This document shows positions 49,799 through 57,949 of a stretch of DNA of 64,000 nucleotides, one piece after another. Where the stretch lies: contig OZ245829.1 in assembly GCA_965228625.1 (NCBI GenBank), forward strand, positions 682,001 to 746,000. The letters run 5' to 3'. Every line of letters begins with the position of its first letter. Position 1 is the stretch's first letter. This stretch comes from UBA2767 sp965228625 (lineage in GTDB: Bacteria; Pseudomonadota; Alphaproteobacteria; Rhizobiales; Methyloligellaceae). A program made the position numbers and the translations under genes. The notes below the pieces were generated by a model. It did not search any database and was not told the DNA's origin. It was given only the letters and a program-made list of their open reading frames with translations.

Positions 49799-50548
49799 TC
49801 AGTTCAGTTGCTCCAGCAACGCGCGTGCGCCGCCGCCACTCCCGCTGTAGTTCTCCAGCGCCTTGCGTCCCCCGGCGGCGTAAACGGCCACCGCCGCCAA
49901 AAGCTCCTTCAGTTGCGACGCGGACCCGGCGTCGAAACGACAGAACGCCCCGCCCGTCAAACGCGCAATCTCGCGAAACGCCATTTCCGCTCCCGGCTCG
50001 CGTCCTTCCTGGAACAGGAAGACCGGCACCTTCAGCAAGCCGAGTTCACCGGCGACGGCCGCCAGATCGTCGACCCTTTCTTCCATGCAGTCGCCCACAT
50101 ACACCATCGCGTTGACTTTGGTTTTGTTGGTCTCCTTCCGCGCGTGTTTGAGAACGCGTTCGATCTGCGTATGGCCGCCGCGGCACGACACCTGTGTCAT
50201 CAGCCCGGCGAGTGCCTCCGGATCCTTTACCCACTTGCTGGCCTGGCATTCGCCGAACCCGCGGAAATAGACGAGCTGGACGTCGAGCCCGCCAACCGCC
50301 TTCACGGCCGCGAACATGTTCGCCTGCAGTCCGAGCGCCATATCCCATGTGGGCTGGCGGCTCATGGTCGCATCCATGGCGAATATCAGCCGCCCGCGCG
50401 CGCCGGATGCCTCCGACTGCTGCAGCGTTTTCACCTTGTTCAGAAAGGCGTCGATCTCTGAGGCGCTTGACTGCGCCTCGGGTACCTGGTCCGCCTGATC
50501 CGCCGGGGTGACGCTCCGGTCCTTGTGCTCTGTCTTGTCCTTGGCCAT
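49799..50548 (-). CDS. VWA domain-containing protein
   Basis: 249 residues. The VWA fold starts at about residue 53: LIFAMDATMSRQPTWDMAL holds a DxTxS-like MIDAS start, with Thr in GGHTQIERVL and Asp in VGDCMEE as further ligand positions. The rest alternates strands and helices and ends with a Gly/Ala tail. The N-terminal 40 residues are charged. There is no signal peptide, so it is cytoplasmic. VWA proteins mediate metal-dependent protein binding; partners are unknown. The gene is likely expressed with the DnaJ-domain gene. Confidence 0.85.
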   Translation of the reverse strand: MAKDKTEHKDRSVTPADQADQVPEAQSSASEIDAFLNKVKTLQQSEASGARGRLIFAMDATMSRQPTWDMALGLQANMFAAVKAVGGLDVQLVYFRGFGECQASKWVKDPEALAGLMTQVSCRGGHTQIERVLKHARKETNKTKVNAMVYVGDCMEERVDDLAAVAGELGLLKVPVFLFQEGREPGAEMAFREIARLTGGAFCRFDAGSASQLKELLAAVAVYAAGGRKALENYSGSGGGARALLEQLN

Positions 50549-50680
50549 AACTTGCCGCCTCGTGAACCAATCGATTTCGCGGATTCTGAAAAACGATTGC
50601 GGCGAAACAGTATAATCCCTTTCCGTACCGCACTCTTAATTAAATGGGCGTGATTGCGTGCCGCATCAACCAAGGCGATC

Positions 50681-51550
50681 ATGATGCAGGACAAACCAAT
50701 ACGAACCGTGAGAACCGTATCCGATCTCCGCAAGGCCGTCGACAAGTGGCGGTCATCAGGCGAGAAGATCGTCCTGGTGCCGACCATGGGTGCGCTTCAT
50801 GAAGGCCATCTGTCCCTCGTCCGTCTTGCAAAGGAGACCAGCGGCCGCGTCGTCGTATCGATCTTCGTCAATCCCGCCCAGTTCGCACCGCACGAGGATT
50901 TTGACAGCTACCCGCGGACATTTGAAGACGACCTCGCGCAGCTCGCCGCGCTGGAGGCGGACCTCGTGTTCGCGCCGTTGCGGGATGAGGTCTACCCTGA
51001 GGATTTCTCCACCCGAGTGACGGTTGAGGGTTTGAGCGAAGGGTTGTGCGGGGTGTCGCGTCCGCATTTCTTCGGCGGCGTTGCAACCGTCGTCGCCAAA
51101 CTGCTGAATCAGTGCCGGCCGGACATCGCGATCTTCGGGGAAAAGGACTACCAGCAATTGCTAGTGATTCGCCGCATGGCGCGCGATCTCGATACGGGGG
51201 CGGAGATCCTGGGCGGACCGATTGTGCGCGAGGAGGACGGCCTCGCCATGTCGTCGCGCAACGCCTACCTGACACAAGGCGAGCGCAGCCGCGCGCCCGA
51301 GCTGTACAGGACACTCGCCGACATTGCATCGGGACTTGCGGATGGCGAGGACGCCGAGACGCTTCTGAAAGCTGGCCGCGAACGGCTTGTCGCTGCCGGG
51401 TTCGAGCTGGACTATCTCGAGGTGCTGAACGCCGACACGCTACAGCCTGTTCAAGACCGGGAGCGCGAGACCATGCGCGTGTTCGGGGCCGCCGTGCTCG
51501 GAAAGACGCGCCTCATCGACAATGTCGAAGTGCCGGGTTCCCGTTCCTGA
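50681..51550 (+). CDS. panC: Pantoate-beta-alanine ligase (pantothenate synthetase)
   Basis: 289 residues from the ATG at 50681 with AAGG upstream; a second ATG is the next codon. Motifs: VPTMGALHEGHLSLVRLAK (ATP-binding HxGH), SIFVNPAQFAPHEDFDSYPRT, HFFGGVATVVAKLLNQCRPDIAIFGEKDYQQLLVIRRM, and VREEDGLAMSSRNAYLTQGER (KMSKS-like). It condenses pantoate and beta-alanine to pantothenate for CoA synthesis. panB and panD are not in the window. Confidence 0.96.
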   Translation: MMQDKPIRTVRTVSDLRKAVDKWRSSGEKIVLVPTMGALHEGHLSLVRLAKETSGRVVVSIFVNPAQFAPHEDFDSYPRTFEDDLAQLAALEADLVFAPLRDEVYPEDFSTRVTVEGLSEGLCGVSRPHFFGGVATVVAKLLNQCRPDIAIFGEKDYQQLLVIRRMARDLDTGAEILGGPIVREEDGLAMSSRNAYLTQGERSRAPELYRTLADIASGLADGEDAETLLKAGRERLVAAGFELDYLEVLNADTLQPVQDRERETMRVFGAAVLGKTRLIDNVEVPGSRS

Positions 51551-51555
51551 CCGAC

Positions 51556-51993
51556 TCAGATGAGCCCGAGCTCGAGCAGCTCGGACCGCATTTCCGGAGA
51601 CAACTGGTCCATGTCACCGGACAGAAGACCCAGATCCTTCGGCGCATCCTCCGCATGCAGGTAGCGCCATCCCTGGAACGCCCGACGCGGACGCGGACGC
51701 GTCGCCACCAATTCATTGTCGAGAACGATGTCGCAGCGCCGGATCCCGTCATCACCCCGCACCTCGCGCAAGTCGACGATGCGCTGGCGCACCTGAACGA
51801 CACCTTTGATCACCCAGTAGAGTGAACCGCCGTCCAGGACATCGTCACGCCGGCGTGGCATCTGCCGCGTGCGGTGAAACAGCTCCGGCTTCTGATTGTT
51901 TTTCTTCTGCTGCACAAGACGACGGGCCTGGACCTCCTGCAAATGCGCGACGCTGTCGATGCCGACACACAGTTTGATGAGGTGTACGCCCAC
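51556..51993 (-). CDS. DUF1489 family protein
   Basis: 145 residues from a GTG at 51993 with AGGAAGGA upstream; the frame continues to 52089 but that part does not match the family. Signature: VHLIKLCVGIDSVAHLQEVQARRL, DDVLDGGSLYWVIKGVVQVRQRIVDLREV, CDIVLDNELVATRPRPRRAFQGWRYLHAEDAPKDLG. The family is restricted to alphaproteobacteria and has no known function. It converges with panC, the stops six bases apart. Confidence 0.92.
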   Translation of the reverse strand: MGVHLIKLCVGIDSVAHLQEVQARRLVQQKKNNQKPELFHRTRQMPRRRDDVLDGGSLYWVIKGVVQVRQRIVDLREVRGDDGIRRCDIVLDNELVATRPRPRRAFQGWRYLHAEDAPKDLGLLSGDMDQLSPEMRSELLELGLI

Positions 51994-52352
51994 GCCCGTT
52001 TCGTCCTTCCTGCCCGTTTCACCGGGTATCCTTGCATCCGCGCAATGCAAAATCCCTGGTAACGCTCTTGGTACAAATTGCGCCCGCAATGGGCAAACCC
52101 GACCAGCGCACTACCCACAGCGTGCTCACAATCAGGCTGACAGGGATCACCGTTTGCCTGGCAATGCACCGGTTTTCACTGCATGTGGGCAATTCGGCGC
52201 CGGCGCGCACAACATGATATCCCACCACATCAGCTCAAATCGACGCCAATCATCGCTGATGCTCCTTGAACCCACGCTTTCCCTGCGCGGTTGTATTCGC
52301 TATATCCGTGAACCATCAGACGTTCCGCGATACGCGCGCCTGTGAGACCGTA
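51994..52352. other. Intergenic region between DUF1489 and the ECF sigma gene
   Basis: 359 bases between divergent genes. Several short frames cross it but none has protein-like composition. It must contain promoters for both sides; ECF sigma genes are commonly autoregulated but no confident ECF-type -35/-10 was recognised. Nothing else was seen. Confidence 0.45.
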
Positions 52353-52898
52353 ATGGCCCAACCACAACTTGATCAGCTCCTCCGCGCCGCCGCCAATGGC
52401 GACCAGGACGCATTTCGGGCCATTTACGACGCCACCAGCGCGAAACTGTTTGGGGTTGCCGTTCGTATACTGAAACGCAGCGATCTGGCAGAGGACGTGA
52501 TTCAGGACGCTTACTTGAAGATTTGGGACGCAGCGCCAAGTTACAGTCCCAATATCGGCTCGCCTATGAGCTGGATGGTTGCGATTACGAGAAATCGCGC
52601 AATCGACGTGTTGCGCAAGCGTACCGAAGTCGGAGTCGACGACCAGAACGAGGTTGGAGAGCAAGAAGACGAGACACCCGATCCATATGAACTGACGGCA
52701 CAAAGTCGGGATTTGAAGGCGTTGCTCGGCTGTATGGAGATGCTCAAGCCGGATCAGCGACAATGCCTGCTGCTGGCGTATTATTACGGCTATACGCATG
52801 AGGAAATCTCCGAGCGCATGTCGACGCCCGTCGGCACCGTCAAGAGCTGGATCAGGCGATCTCTCGCACGTGTGAAGAAATGCTTGGATGATGGCTAA
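52353..52898 (+). CDS. ECF-type RNA polymerase sigma factor
   Basis: 181 residues from the ATG at 52353 (MAQPQLDQLLRAAANG); the frame is open from 52266 but only the shorter form fits. Region 2: DQDAFRAIYDATSAKLFGVAVRILKRSDLAEDVIQDAYLKIWDAAPSY with MSWMVAITRNRAIDVLRKR. Region 4: LKPDQRQCLLLAYYYGYTHEEISERMSTPVGTVKSWIRRSLARVKKCL. It directs RNA polymerase to stress promoters. The anti-sigma gene overlaps its last 11 bases, so the two are made together. It resembles the SigK/RskA-type group. Confidence 0.94.
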   Translation: MAQPQLDQLLRAAANGDQDAFRAIYDATSAKLFGVAVRILKRSDLAEDVIQDAYLKIWDAAPSYSPNIGSPMSWMVAITRNRAIDVLRKRTEVGVDDQNEVGEQEDETPDPYELTAQSRDLKALLGCMEMLKPDQRQCLLLAYYYGYTHEEISERMSTPVGTVKSWIRRSLARVKKCLDDG

Positions 52899-53634
52899 GC
52901 GCGATCTTGACATATTCGCGGGCGAATACGTGCTCGGCACCCTCGATGCGAACGAGCGCAGCGAGGCTGAGAGCCTGTTGCAGTCAGACCCGCACTTCGC
53001 GCAAACCGTCCGCGACTGGGAGCAGCGTCTCTCGCCGCTCACGGAAGCGGCGGACCCTGTCCAGCCGCCCGCTTCAGTGTGGAAAGGGATCGAGTCCGCG
53101 ATGTCAGCGGCGCCTATTTCGGCCGGCAATCCGCTGTCAGAGCTCGCCAGCCAGTTGGTCGAGCTGAAACGAAGCCTTTCCATGTGGCGTTATGCGACAA
53201 TGACGGCGATGGCGGCAGCGGTCGCGCTCGCAGTCGTCTGGCTCGGCGGGCTTCAGTCGCCATTCGAGGCGCCTTCCGCGCCGGAAGAACGTTACGTCGC
53301 CATGCTGAAGAGCGAGGATGGCCAGATGGGCTTCGTGGTGACCATGGACATGTCCGGCAAGCAATTCGCCATCAAGCCCGTTGAAGTCACGCAGCCGGCG
53401 GACGGCAGTTACGAGCTCTGGGCCATCATGAAGGACAAGAAAACGCCGATGACGCTGGGTGTCGTCGGAACGAATGCCTACGCCATGATGGACGCGCCGG
53501 CCATGCTCGACCGCGACGAACTCGACAAGGGCGTCGAGCTTGCCGTCAGCATGGAGCCGAAGGGCGGTGCGCCGAAGGGTCAACCCATGGGCCCCGTCAT
53601 GTTCGCCGGCCTGCTGGTGAAACAGACGCCTTAG
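52888..53634 (+). CDS. RskA-type anti-sigma factor
   Basis: 248 residues (or 247 from the second ATG). The N-terminal cytoplasmic anti-sigma domain is DLDIFAGEYVLGTLDANERSEAESLLQSDPHFAQTVRDWEQRLSPLTEAA. One membrane helix lies at about 101-120 (YATMTAMAAAVALAVVWLGG). The periplasmic C-terminal part matches the anti-sigma-K RskA domain (YELWAIMKDKKTPMTLGVVG, GVELAVSMEPKGGAP). There is no HxxxCxxC zinc motif. It should hold the ECF sigma factor at the membrane until a periplasmic signal triggers release. Confidence 0.92.
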   Translation: MMAKRDLDIFAGEYVLGTLDANERSEAESLLQSDPHFAQTVRDWEQRLSPLTEAADPVQPPASVWKGIESAMSAAPISAGNPLSELASQLVELKRSLSMWRYATMTAMAAAVALAVVWLGGLQSPFEAPSAPEERYVAMLKSEDGQMGFVVTMDMSGKQFAIKPVEVTQPADGSYELWAIMKDKKTPMTLGVVGTNAYAMMDAPAMLDRDELDKGVELAVSMEPKGGAPKGQPMGPVMFAGLLVKQTP

Positions 53635-53692
53635 TGTCGACCGGACGGAAAACCGGATTCCCCTTTTTCTGATCCCGCTCTAAGAAGGCGGT

Positions 53693-54553
53693 ATGACCCG
53701 CCCGTACCGCCTATCTCCCTTGCTGCCGGTGGCGTTCGCCCTGTTGTGGGCGTCGTCCTATGTGACGTCGCGCATTGGCCTTGAAGACATCTCGCCGCTT
53801 CTGTTTGTCGCCATACGCCTTGTGATGGCGGCGCCCGTGATGTTGCTGCTCTGTGCGGTGATAATGCGCGAAGCAATCCCCGCAATCAGACACTGGCCGC
53901 ATTTACTGGTCGGCGGTGGCCTCGTCCACGGCGTGACGCTTTGCGCCGCCCATGTCGCGCTCCAGACCCTGGACGCCGCCCCGCTCGCGCTCGTGCATGC
54001 CTTTCATCCCGTCCTGACGGCCGCACTGGCCGTGCCTCTTCTGAACGAACGGTTCACGGCGCGGCAATGGCTCGGCATGGCCCTCGGGCTCGCCGGCGTC
54101 GTGATCGCATTTCCGATTGCCACGACGGATGGTCAGGTCATTGCAATCGTCCTCCTGAGCCTGCTGGGCCTGACCGGCGGCACGCTCTATCTGAAACGCT
54201 TCTCACCTCAGGTCACGCCGTTTTCGTCGACGGCGGTACAGTTCGTCGGCGGCGCGCTGGTTTCCGTATTCGCGGTTGTGCTCTTCGAGAAGCCGTTCGC
54301 CGACTGGACGCCGTCCCTGATTGCCATGATGGGCTGGAACACCGTGCTCGTTTCGATCGTCGGGATGACGATCTACAGCCTGATGCTGCTGCGGGGCGAG
54401 GCCGGACGCGCCGCGTCGGCGTTCTTCATTGTCCCGGGATCGGCTGCACTGATGGGCTGGATCTTCCTCAACCAGACTCTGAGCGCAACCGCGTTGGCCG
54501 GTCTGGCACTTGCGAGTTTCGGCGTCTGGCTGGTGTGGCGCCGGCGCGGCTGA
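53693..54553 (+). CDS. EamA/DMT superfamily transporter
   Basis: 286 residues with about ten helices. The first repeat is LLPVAFALLWASSYVTSRIGLEDISPLLFVAIRLVMAAPVMLLLC and VPLLNERFTARQWLGMALGLAGVVIAFP; the second ends IFLNQTLSATALAGLALASFGVWLVWRR. It is a probable exporter of a small metabolite or amino acid. It is separate from the first DMT gene in the window and only distantly similar. The rhodanese gene converges 21 bases downstream. Confidence 0.9.
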   Translation: MTRPYRLSPLLPVAFALLWASSYVTSRIGLEDISPLLFVAIRLVMAAPVMLLLCAVIMREAIPAIRHWPHLLVGGGLVHGVTLCAAHVALQTLDAAPLALVHAFHPVLTAALAVPLLNERFTARQWLGMALGLAGVVIAFPIATTDGQVIAIVLLSLLGLTGGTLYLKRFSPQVTPFSSTAVQFVGGALVSVFAVVLFEKPFADWTPSLIAMMGWNTVLVSIVGMTIYSLMLLRGEAGRAASAFFIVPGSAALMGWIFLNQTLSATALAGLALASFGVWLVWRRRG

Positions 54554-54574
54554 ACCTGTTTTCTGCCTTGAGAC

Positions 54575-54973
54575 CTATTTCGGCATCTCGACCGGCCCGC
54601 CGGCCTTCTTCCACCCTGAAAACCCGGTTTCGATGTGGGCGACGGGCTTCAGGCCCATGCGCTGCGCCACCTCCGCCGCAAGAGCGGAACGCCAACCCGA
54701 GGCGCAGTGAAACACGAACTTCTTGTGCTGCGCAAAGATGTCCTTGTGGTACGGACTCGCCGGATCGATCCAGAATTCGAGCATGCCGCGCGGACAGTGA
54801 AAGGCGCCGGGTATCTTACCGTCACGGTGCAGCTCGCGGATGTCGCGGATGTCGACAATGACGACGCCGTCGTCATTATGCATTGCGAGCGCTTCCTCCG
54901 CGGAAATCTCCTCGATCACCTTCTTGGCGTCCTCGACGAGTTGGCGGACCGGCGTCGTGATGTCTTGTGTCAT
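54575..54973 (-). CDS. Rhodanese-like sulfurtransferase domain protein
   Basis: 132 residues with a single rhodanese domain. ISAEEALAMHNDDGVVIVDIRDIRELHRDGKIPGAFHCPRGMLEFW, then the active-site Cys in FVFHCASGWRSALAAEVAQRMGL, and HIETGFSGWKKAGGPVE at the end. The six-residue loop CASGWR fits sulfurtransferases rather than the longer loop of Cdc25-like phosphatases. It is cytoplasmic. The gene lies 15 bases after the YdcF-like gene and may be co-transcribed. Confidence 0.92.
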   Translation of the reverse strand: MTQDITTPVRQLVEDAKKVIEEISAEEALAMHNDDGVVIVDIRDIRELHRDGKIPGAFHCPRGMLEFWIDPASPYHKDIFAQHKKFVFHCASGWRSALAAEVAQRMGLKPVAHIETGFSGWKKAGGPVEMPK

Positions 54974-54988
54974 GTTGCGAACTCCCCC

Positions 54989-55801
54989 TTACAACTGCTT
55001 CTCATCCGGCGCCGGAAACGGCACCTGTGTGCGGCCCGTCAGCCAGTACACGAGGAGCCCGATCCATTCCCGCATGGCGAGGTCCATGCGGCGCCAGCCT
55101 TCGGACGGCCTGTGAAAGAACAGCCAGATGTCGGTCTTCCCGCGCGTACGGTAGTCGACCGGCCATGGCTCGACCTTGACGCCGGCTGTGCGGAACACGC
55201 CGATGGCGCGCGGCATGTGGCTCGCGGACGTGATCAGCAACCAGCGCTGGTCCTTGTCGTCGCCCATGAGTTCGGCGCTGTATTGCGCGTTCTGAAAGGT
55301 GTTCTTTGCGCGCGTCTCAAGCACGAACCTCTCCCGCTGAATACCGAGGCTCTGCAACAGGTCCGCGGCGCCCTCCGCCTCGCTCTCCTTCGTCTTCAGG
55401 AACGCGCTCGACTCCCCGGTGAGCATGATCTTCGCATTCGGATAGCGCCGCGCCAGCGCCGCCGCTTCGACCAGCCGCTCGCCGGCCTCGTTCAGCGTGA
55501 TCACGTTTCGGCTTCCCGAAACCGACATGTTCTGAACGCCACCGAGGACGATGATGCCGTCGACCGGCGCATTGCCTGTCAGGTCCGCGCGCGCGAAACG
55601 TTCCTCGAGCGGCAGAATGAGCGCGTGCCCGGCCGGCGACACGCCGATCACCAGAAGCAGGATACCGGCGAGAAGCACGATCCTGCGGCCCGCCCGCGCC
55701 CACCGGCTCCACAGCATGGCGGTGCCGACCAGAAGCAGAATCAGTACCGCACTCGACGGCTGGAGAACGAACCAGAGGATTTTTGACAGATAGAAAAACA
55801 C
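54989..55801 (-). CDS. YdcF/ElyC family (DUF218) membrane protein
   Basis: 270 residues. Two N-terminal helices lie at about 3-30 and 38-58. The DUF218 domain follows: GIIVLGGVQNMSVSGSRNVITLNEAGERLVEAAALARRYPNAKIMLTGESS, ETRAKNTFQNAQYSAEL, WLLITSASHMPRAIGVFRTAGV. This is the ElyC/SanA-like arrangement; E. coli ElyC supports envelope assembly at low temperature. The Gly-Gly and ENTFQN motif (here AKNTFQN) are conserved. The exact role is unknown. Confidence 0.9.
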   Translation of the reverse strand: MFFYLSKILWFVLQPSSAVLILLLVGTAMLWSRWARAGRRIVLLAGILLLVIGVSPAGHALILPLEERFARADLTGNAPVDGIIVLGGVQNMSVSGSRNVITLNEAGERLVEAAALARRYPNAKIMLTGESSAFLKTKESEAEGAADLLQSLGIQRERFVLETRAKNTFQNAQYSAELMGDDKDQRWLLITSASHMPRAIGVFRTAGVKVEPWPVDYRTRGKTDIWLFFHRPSEGWRRMDLAMREWIGLLVYWLTGRTQVPFPAPDEKQL

Positions 55802-55870
55802 GATCCAGTCAAACTCCCACGATGGACGGCAGATTGTCCTTTTCTTTTATCAAATTACACCGTGTGGGCG

Positions 55871-56314
55871 TTAGGCCCGCTCGCGAGCACGCTTTTCGGT
55901 CTCGCGTTTCAACATACGATTCATCGCCTGGAATCCCGTCTCGAGTGCCTTCAGTTCGCGCCGATACATGGCCTCGCCGAGCACCCCCCGAAACACCTCG
56001 AAATTCTCGAATCGGCACCGCCCCACGTCCTCGGGCACAATGCGGAATCCGTGTTCTGCATCAAACAGCCCCATATATTTCTTGACGCGCCATCGGAACT
56101 CCCGGCCGTCGTCGACGTCGACGATTTCGGGTTCGAAGGACATCTCCTTCCCGCCCGGCGCGGCAATACTCACGCGGATGGAGTTTCCCGGCGCCAGGCC
56201 GCCGGCCACCTTCATGACCGGATTCCAGTCCGACCAGCCGTCCAGATCGCTGATGACGTCCCAGACCACCGCGGCCGGCGCGCCGATCCCGATCTCGGTG
56301 TGCAATGTCTTCAA
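55871..56314 (-). CDS. SRPBCC family protein (START/Bet v 1-like)
   Basis: 147 residues. LHTEIGIGAPAAVVWDVISDLDGWSDWNPVMKVAGGLAPGNSIRVSIAAPGGKEMSFEPEIVDVDDGREFRWRVKKYMGLFDAEHGFRIVPEDVGRCRFENFEVFRGVL is a typical polyketide-cyclase/dehydrase domain with WDVISD and W-N-P near the start. These proteins bind hydrophobic ligands in a cavity; function varies and cannot be predicted. No signal peptide. The gene is 69 bases downstream of the start of the YdcF-like gene and transcribed towards it. Confidence 0.88.
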   Translation of the reverse strand: MKTLHTEIGIGAPAAVVWDVISDLDGWSDWNPVMKVAGGLAPGNSIRVSIAAPGGKEMSFEPEIVDVDDGREFRWRVKKYMGLFDAEHGFRIVPEDVGRCRFENFEVFRGVLGEAMYRRELKALETGFQAMNRMLKRETEKRARERA

Positions 56315-56418
56315 GAGGCCGCGCTCCGGATTTGTTCAACGGCGCGAATGGTAAACCACACGGGCCGAGTCCACAGTACCGCCGCGACGTTTCCTCCACA
56401 ACTTCAGGCCATTGGACG

Positions 56419-56934
56419 TCAGAGGTCCGCGAGCACGTCGCGCCACGCACGCAGTTGCAAAGCGCGCGCCGCCTTCAACTCAATGGTGCAGGCGGGGCCC
56501 GCAAAGTCGGCCTGGTCCTTGGAAAAGAGAATGTAAGGAACGCGGCAATCGTCGGATTGATAGCGGACCCAGAGGGACTGGGAATTGCGCAGTGCCTCGC
56601 GCTGGCGTGGTGTCACCAGTTTTTCCAGTCTGGCGAGTTCCCTTTGGAGAAGCTGGCTCCACAGGACGAACTCGCGCTCATCGCACTCCATCTGGTCCTC
56701 GCGATGCGCATTGTCGGGCAGCGCCTTGCAGGGACCGGCGACGCGGCCGATGCAGTCGCGCCCGCTTCGGCCAGCGGCGCGCTCGGCGTCCACGCAGGTG
56801 GCGATTATGGCGTTTGTGGCATCGGGATCGCTTGCCGCCAGAGGCTTCTGCCAGAGGGCGAACGCAAGCGCGGCCAGAAACGGCACGGCGAGCGCAAACC
56901 CGCGGCACCGGCACGTCACGCGTTTCAGGTTCAT
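56419..56934 (-). CDS. LprI/DUF1311-like exported protein
   Basis: 171 residues from the ATG at 56934 with AGGAG upstream; the frame is open to 56988 but the extra part lacks a ribosome site. A signal peptide (FALAVPFLAALAFALWQ, cleavage near LAAS) is followed by cysteine-containing sequence: NAIIATCVDAERAAGRSGRDCIGRVAGPCKAL, then ECDEREFVLWSQLLQRELARLEKLVTPRQREALRNSQSLWVRYQSDDCRV, ending PACTIELKAARALQLRAWRD. The RNSQSLWxxYRxxxC pattern is that of DUF1311, a family containing the lysozyme inhibitor LprI. Whether this copy inhibits lysozyme is unknown. Confidence 0.8.
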   Translation of the reverse strand: MNLKRVTCRCRGFALAVPFLAALAFALWQKPLAASDPDATNAIIATCVDAERAAGRSGRDCIGRVAGPCKALPDNAHREDQMECDEREFVLWSQLLQRELARLEKLVTPRQREALRNSQSLWVRYQSDDCRVPYILFSKDQADFAGPACTIELKAARALQLRAWRDVLADL

Positions 56935-57043
56935 GGGTCGCTCCTGCGGCGTGTCGTGGATCGACAGCCCATTATACCGTCGACGCACGAACCGCCTTCA
57001 ATCACGACCTGTTCAATCCTGCTTGAGCGGCAATCGCCGCCGG

Positions 57044-57790
57044 TCAGCGATACAGCGGGTTCGGATGATCGAAGCGGCACCCGGCATCCCATTCGGAGCG
57101 CTGGTTTCCATGCGCCGGAATGCCGCCTTCATCGCGCAGGATGCGCGCAAGGTGCATCAGGTTCCACGTCATGAAGGTCGTGTTGCGCTGGGTGAAGTCG
57201 TTCTCGGGGCCGCCCGATCCTTCGTCCATGTAAGACGGCCCCGGCCCCGCTTCCCCGAGCCAGCCGGCGTCGGCCTGCGGAGGGATGACGCATCCCAGAT
57301 GCGAGAGCGAATACAGGATGTTCATGGAGCAGTGTTTGGCGCCGTCCTCATTGCCCGTGATCAGGCACCCGCCGACCTTGCCGTAATACGCATACTGGCC
57401 GTGCTCGTTGAGATCGCTTGATGATGCGTAAAGCCGCTCGATCACCTGTGTGCAGACTGACGATTTCTCACCGAGCCATATGGGCGAGCCGATGATCAGG
57501 ATGTCGGCCTCTTTGACCTTCTTGTAGATCTCGGGCCAGTCGTCCTTTGCCCATCCGTGCTCGGTCATGTCCGGATAGACGCCGAAGGCGAGATCGTAGT
57601 CGACCGGACGGATGTTGGTGGTTTCGATGCCATTCTTTTCCAGGATCGCCTGCGATACGTCGATCAGGCCATTGGTGTGCGACATCTCGGGCGACTTCTT
57701 GAGCGTGCAATTCAGGAACAGGGCCTTGAGCCCGGAGAAATCCCATGTCGACTGGGTGCAGAGGGCTTCCTGCTTCTCGCTGAGTGTCAT
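57044..57790 (-). CDS. Flavodoxin-fold NAD(P)H-dependent FMN reductase family protein
   Basis: 248 residues. The FMN phosphate loop is LFLNCTLKKSPEMSHTNGL at about residue 24-43; DILIIGSPIWLGEKSSVCTQVIERL holds the second flavin-binding loop, and YYGKVGGCLITGNEDGAKH the third. The C-terminal stretch to LHPNPLYR is family-typical. It probably reduces quinones or other acceptors. It stands alone, with MgtE on the same strand upstream across a 159-base gap. Confidence 0.85.
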   Translation of the reverse strand: MTLSEKQEALCTQSTWDFSGLKALFLNCTLKKSPEMSHTNGLIDVSQAILEKNGIETTNIRPVDYDLAFGVYPDMTEHGWAKDDWPEIYKKVKEADILIIGSPIWLGEKSSVCTQVIERLYASSSDLNEHGQYAYYGKVGGCLITGNEDGAKHCSMNILYSLSHLGCVIPPQADAGWLGEAGPGPSYMDEGSGGPENDFTQRNTTFMTWNLMHLARILRDEGGIPAHGNQRSEWDAGCRFDHPNPLYR

Positions 57791-57949
57791 GCGTCATGTC
57801 CTTTCATTCAATTCCGTCCGACAAGAGGGCAGGTTGCGAATATCCCTCAAACAATCAACGTCAGATTGACGCCGTTTGGATTAGAGCCCGTGCTCGATCT
57901 TGTCGCAAAATCTTTCTGTCGGAATCGCTCCGACTTGATCGCAAAGGCT

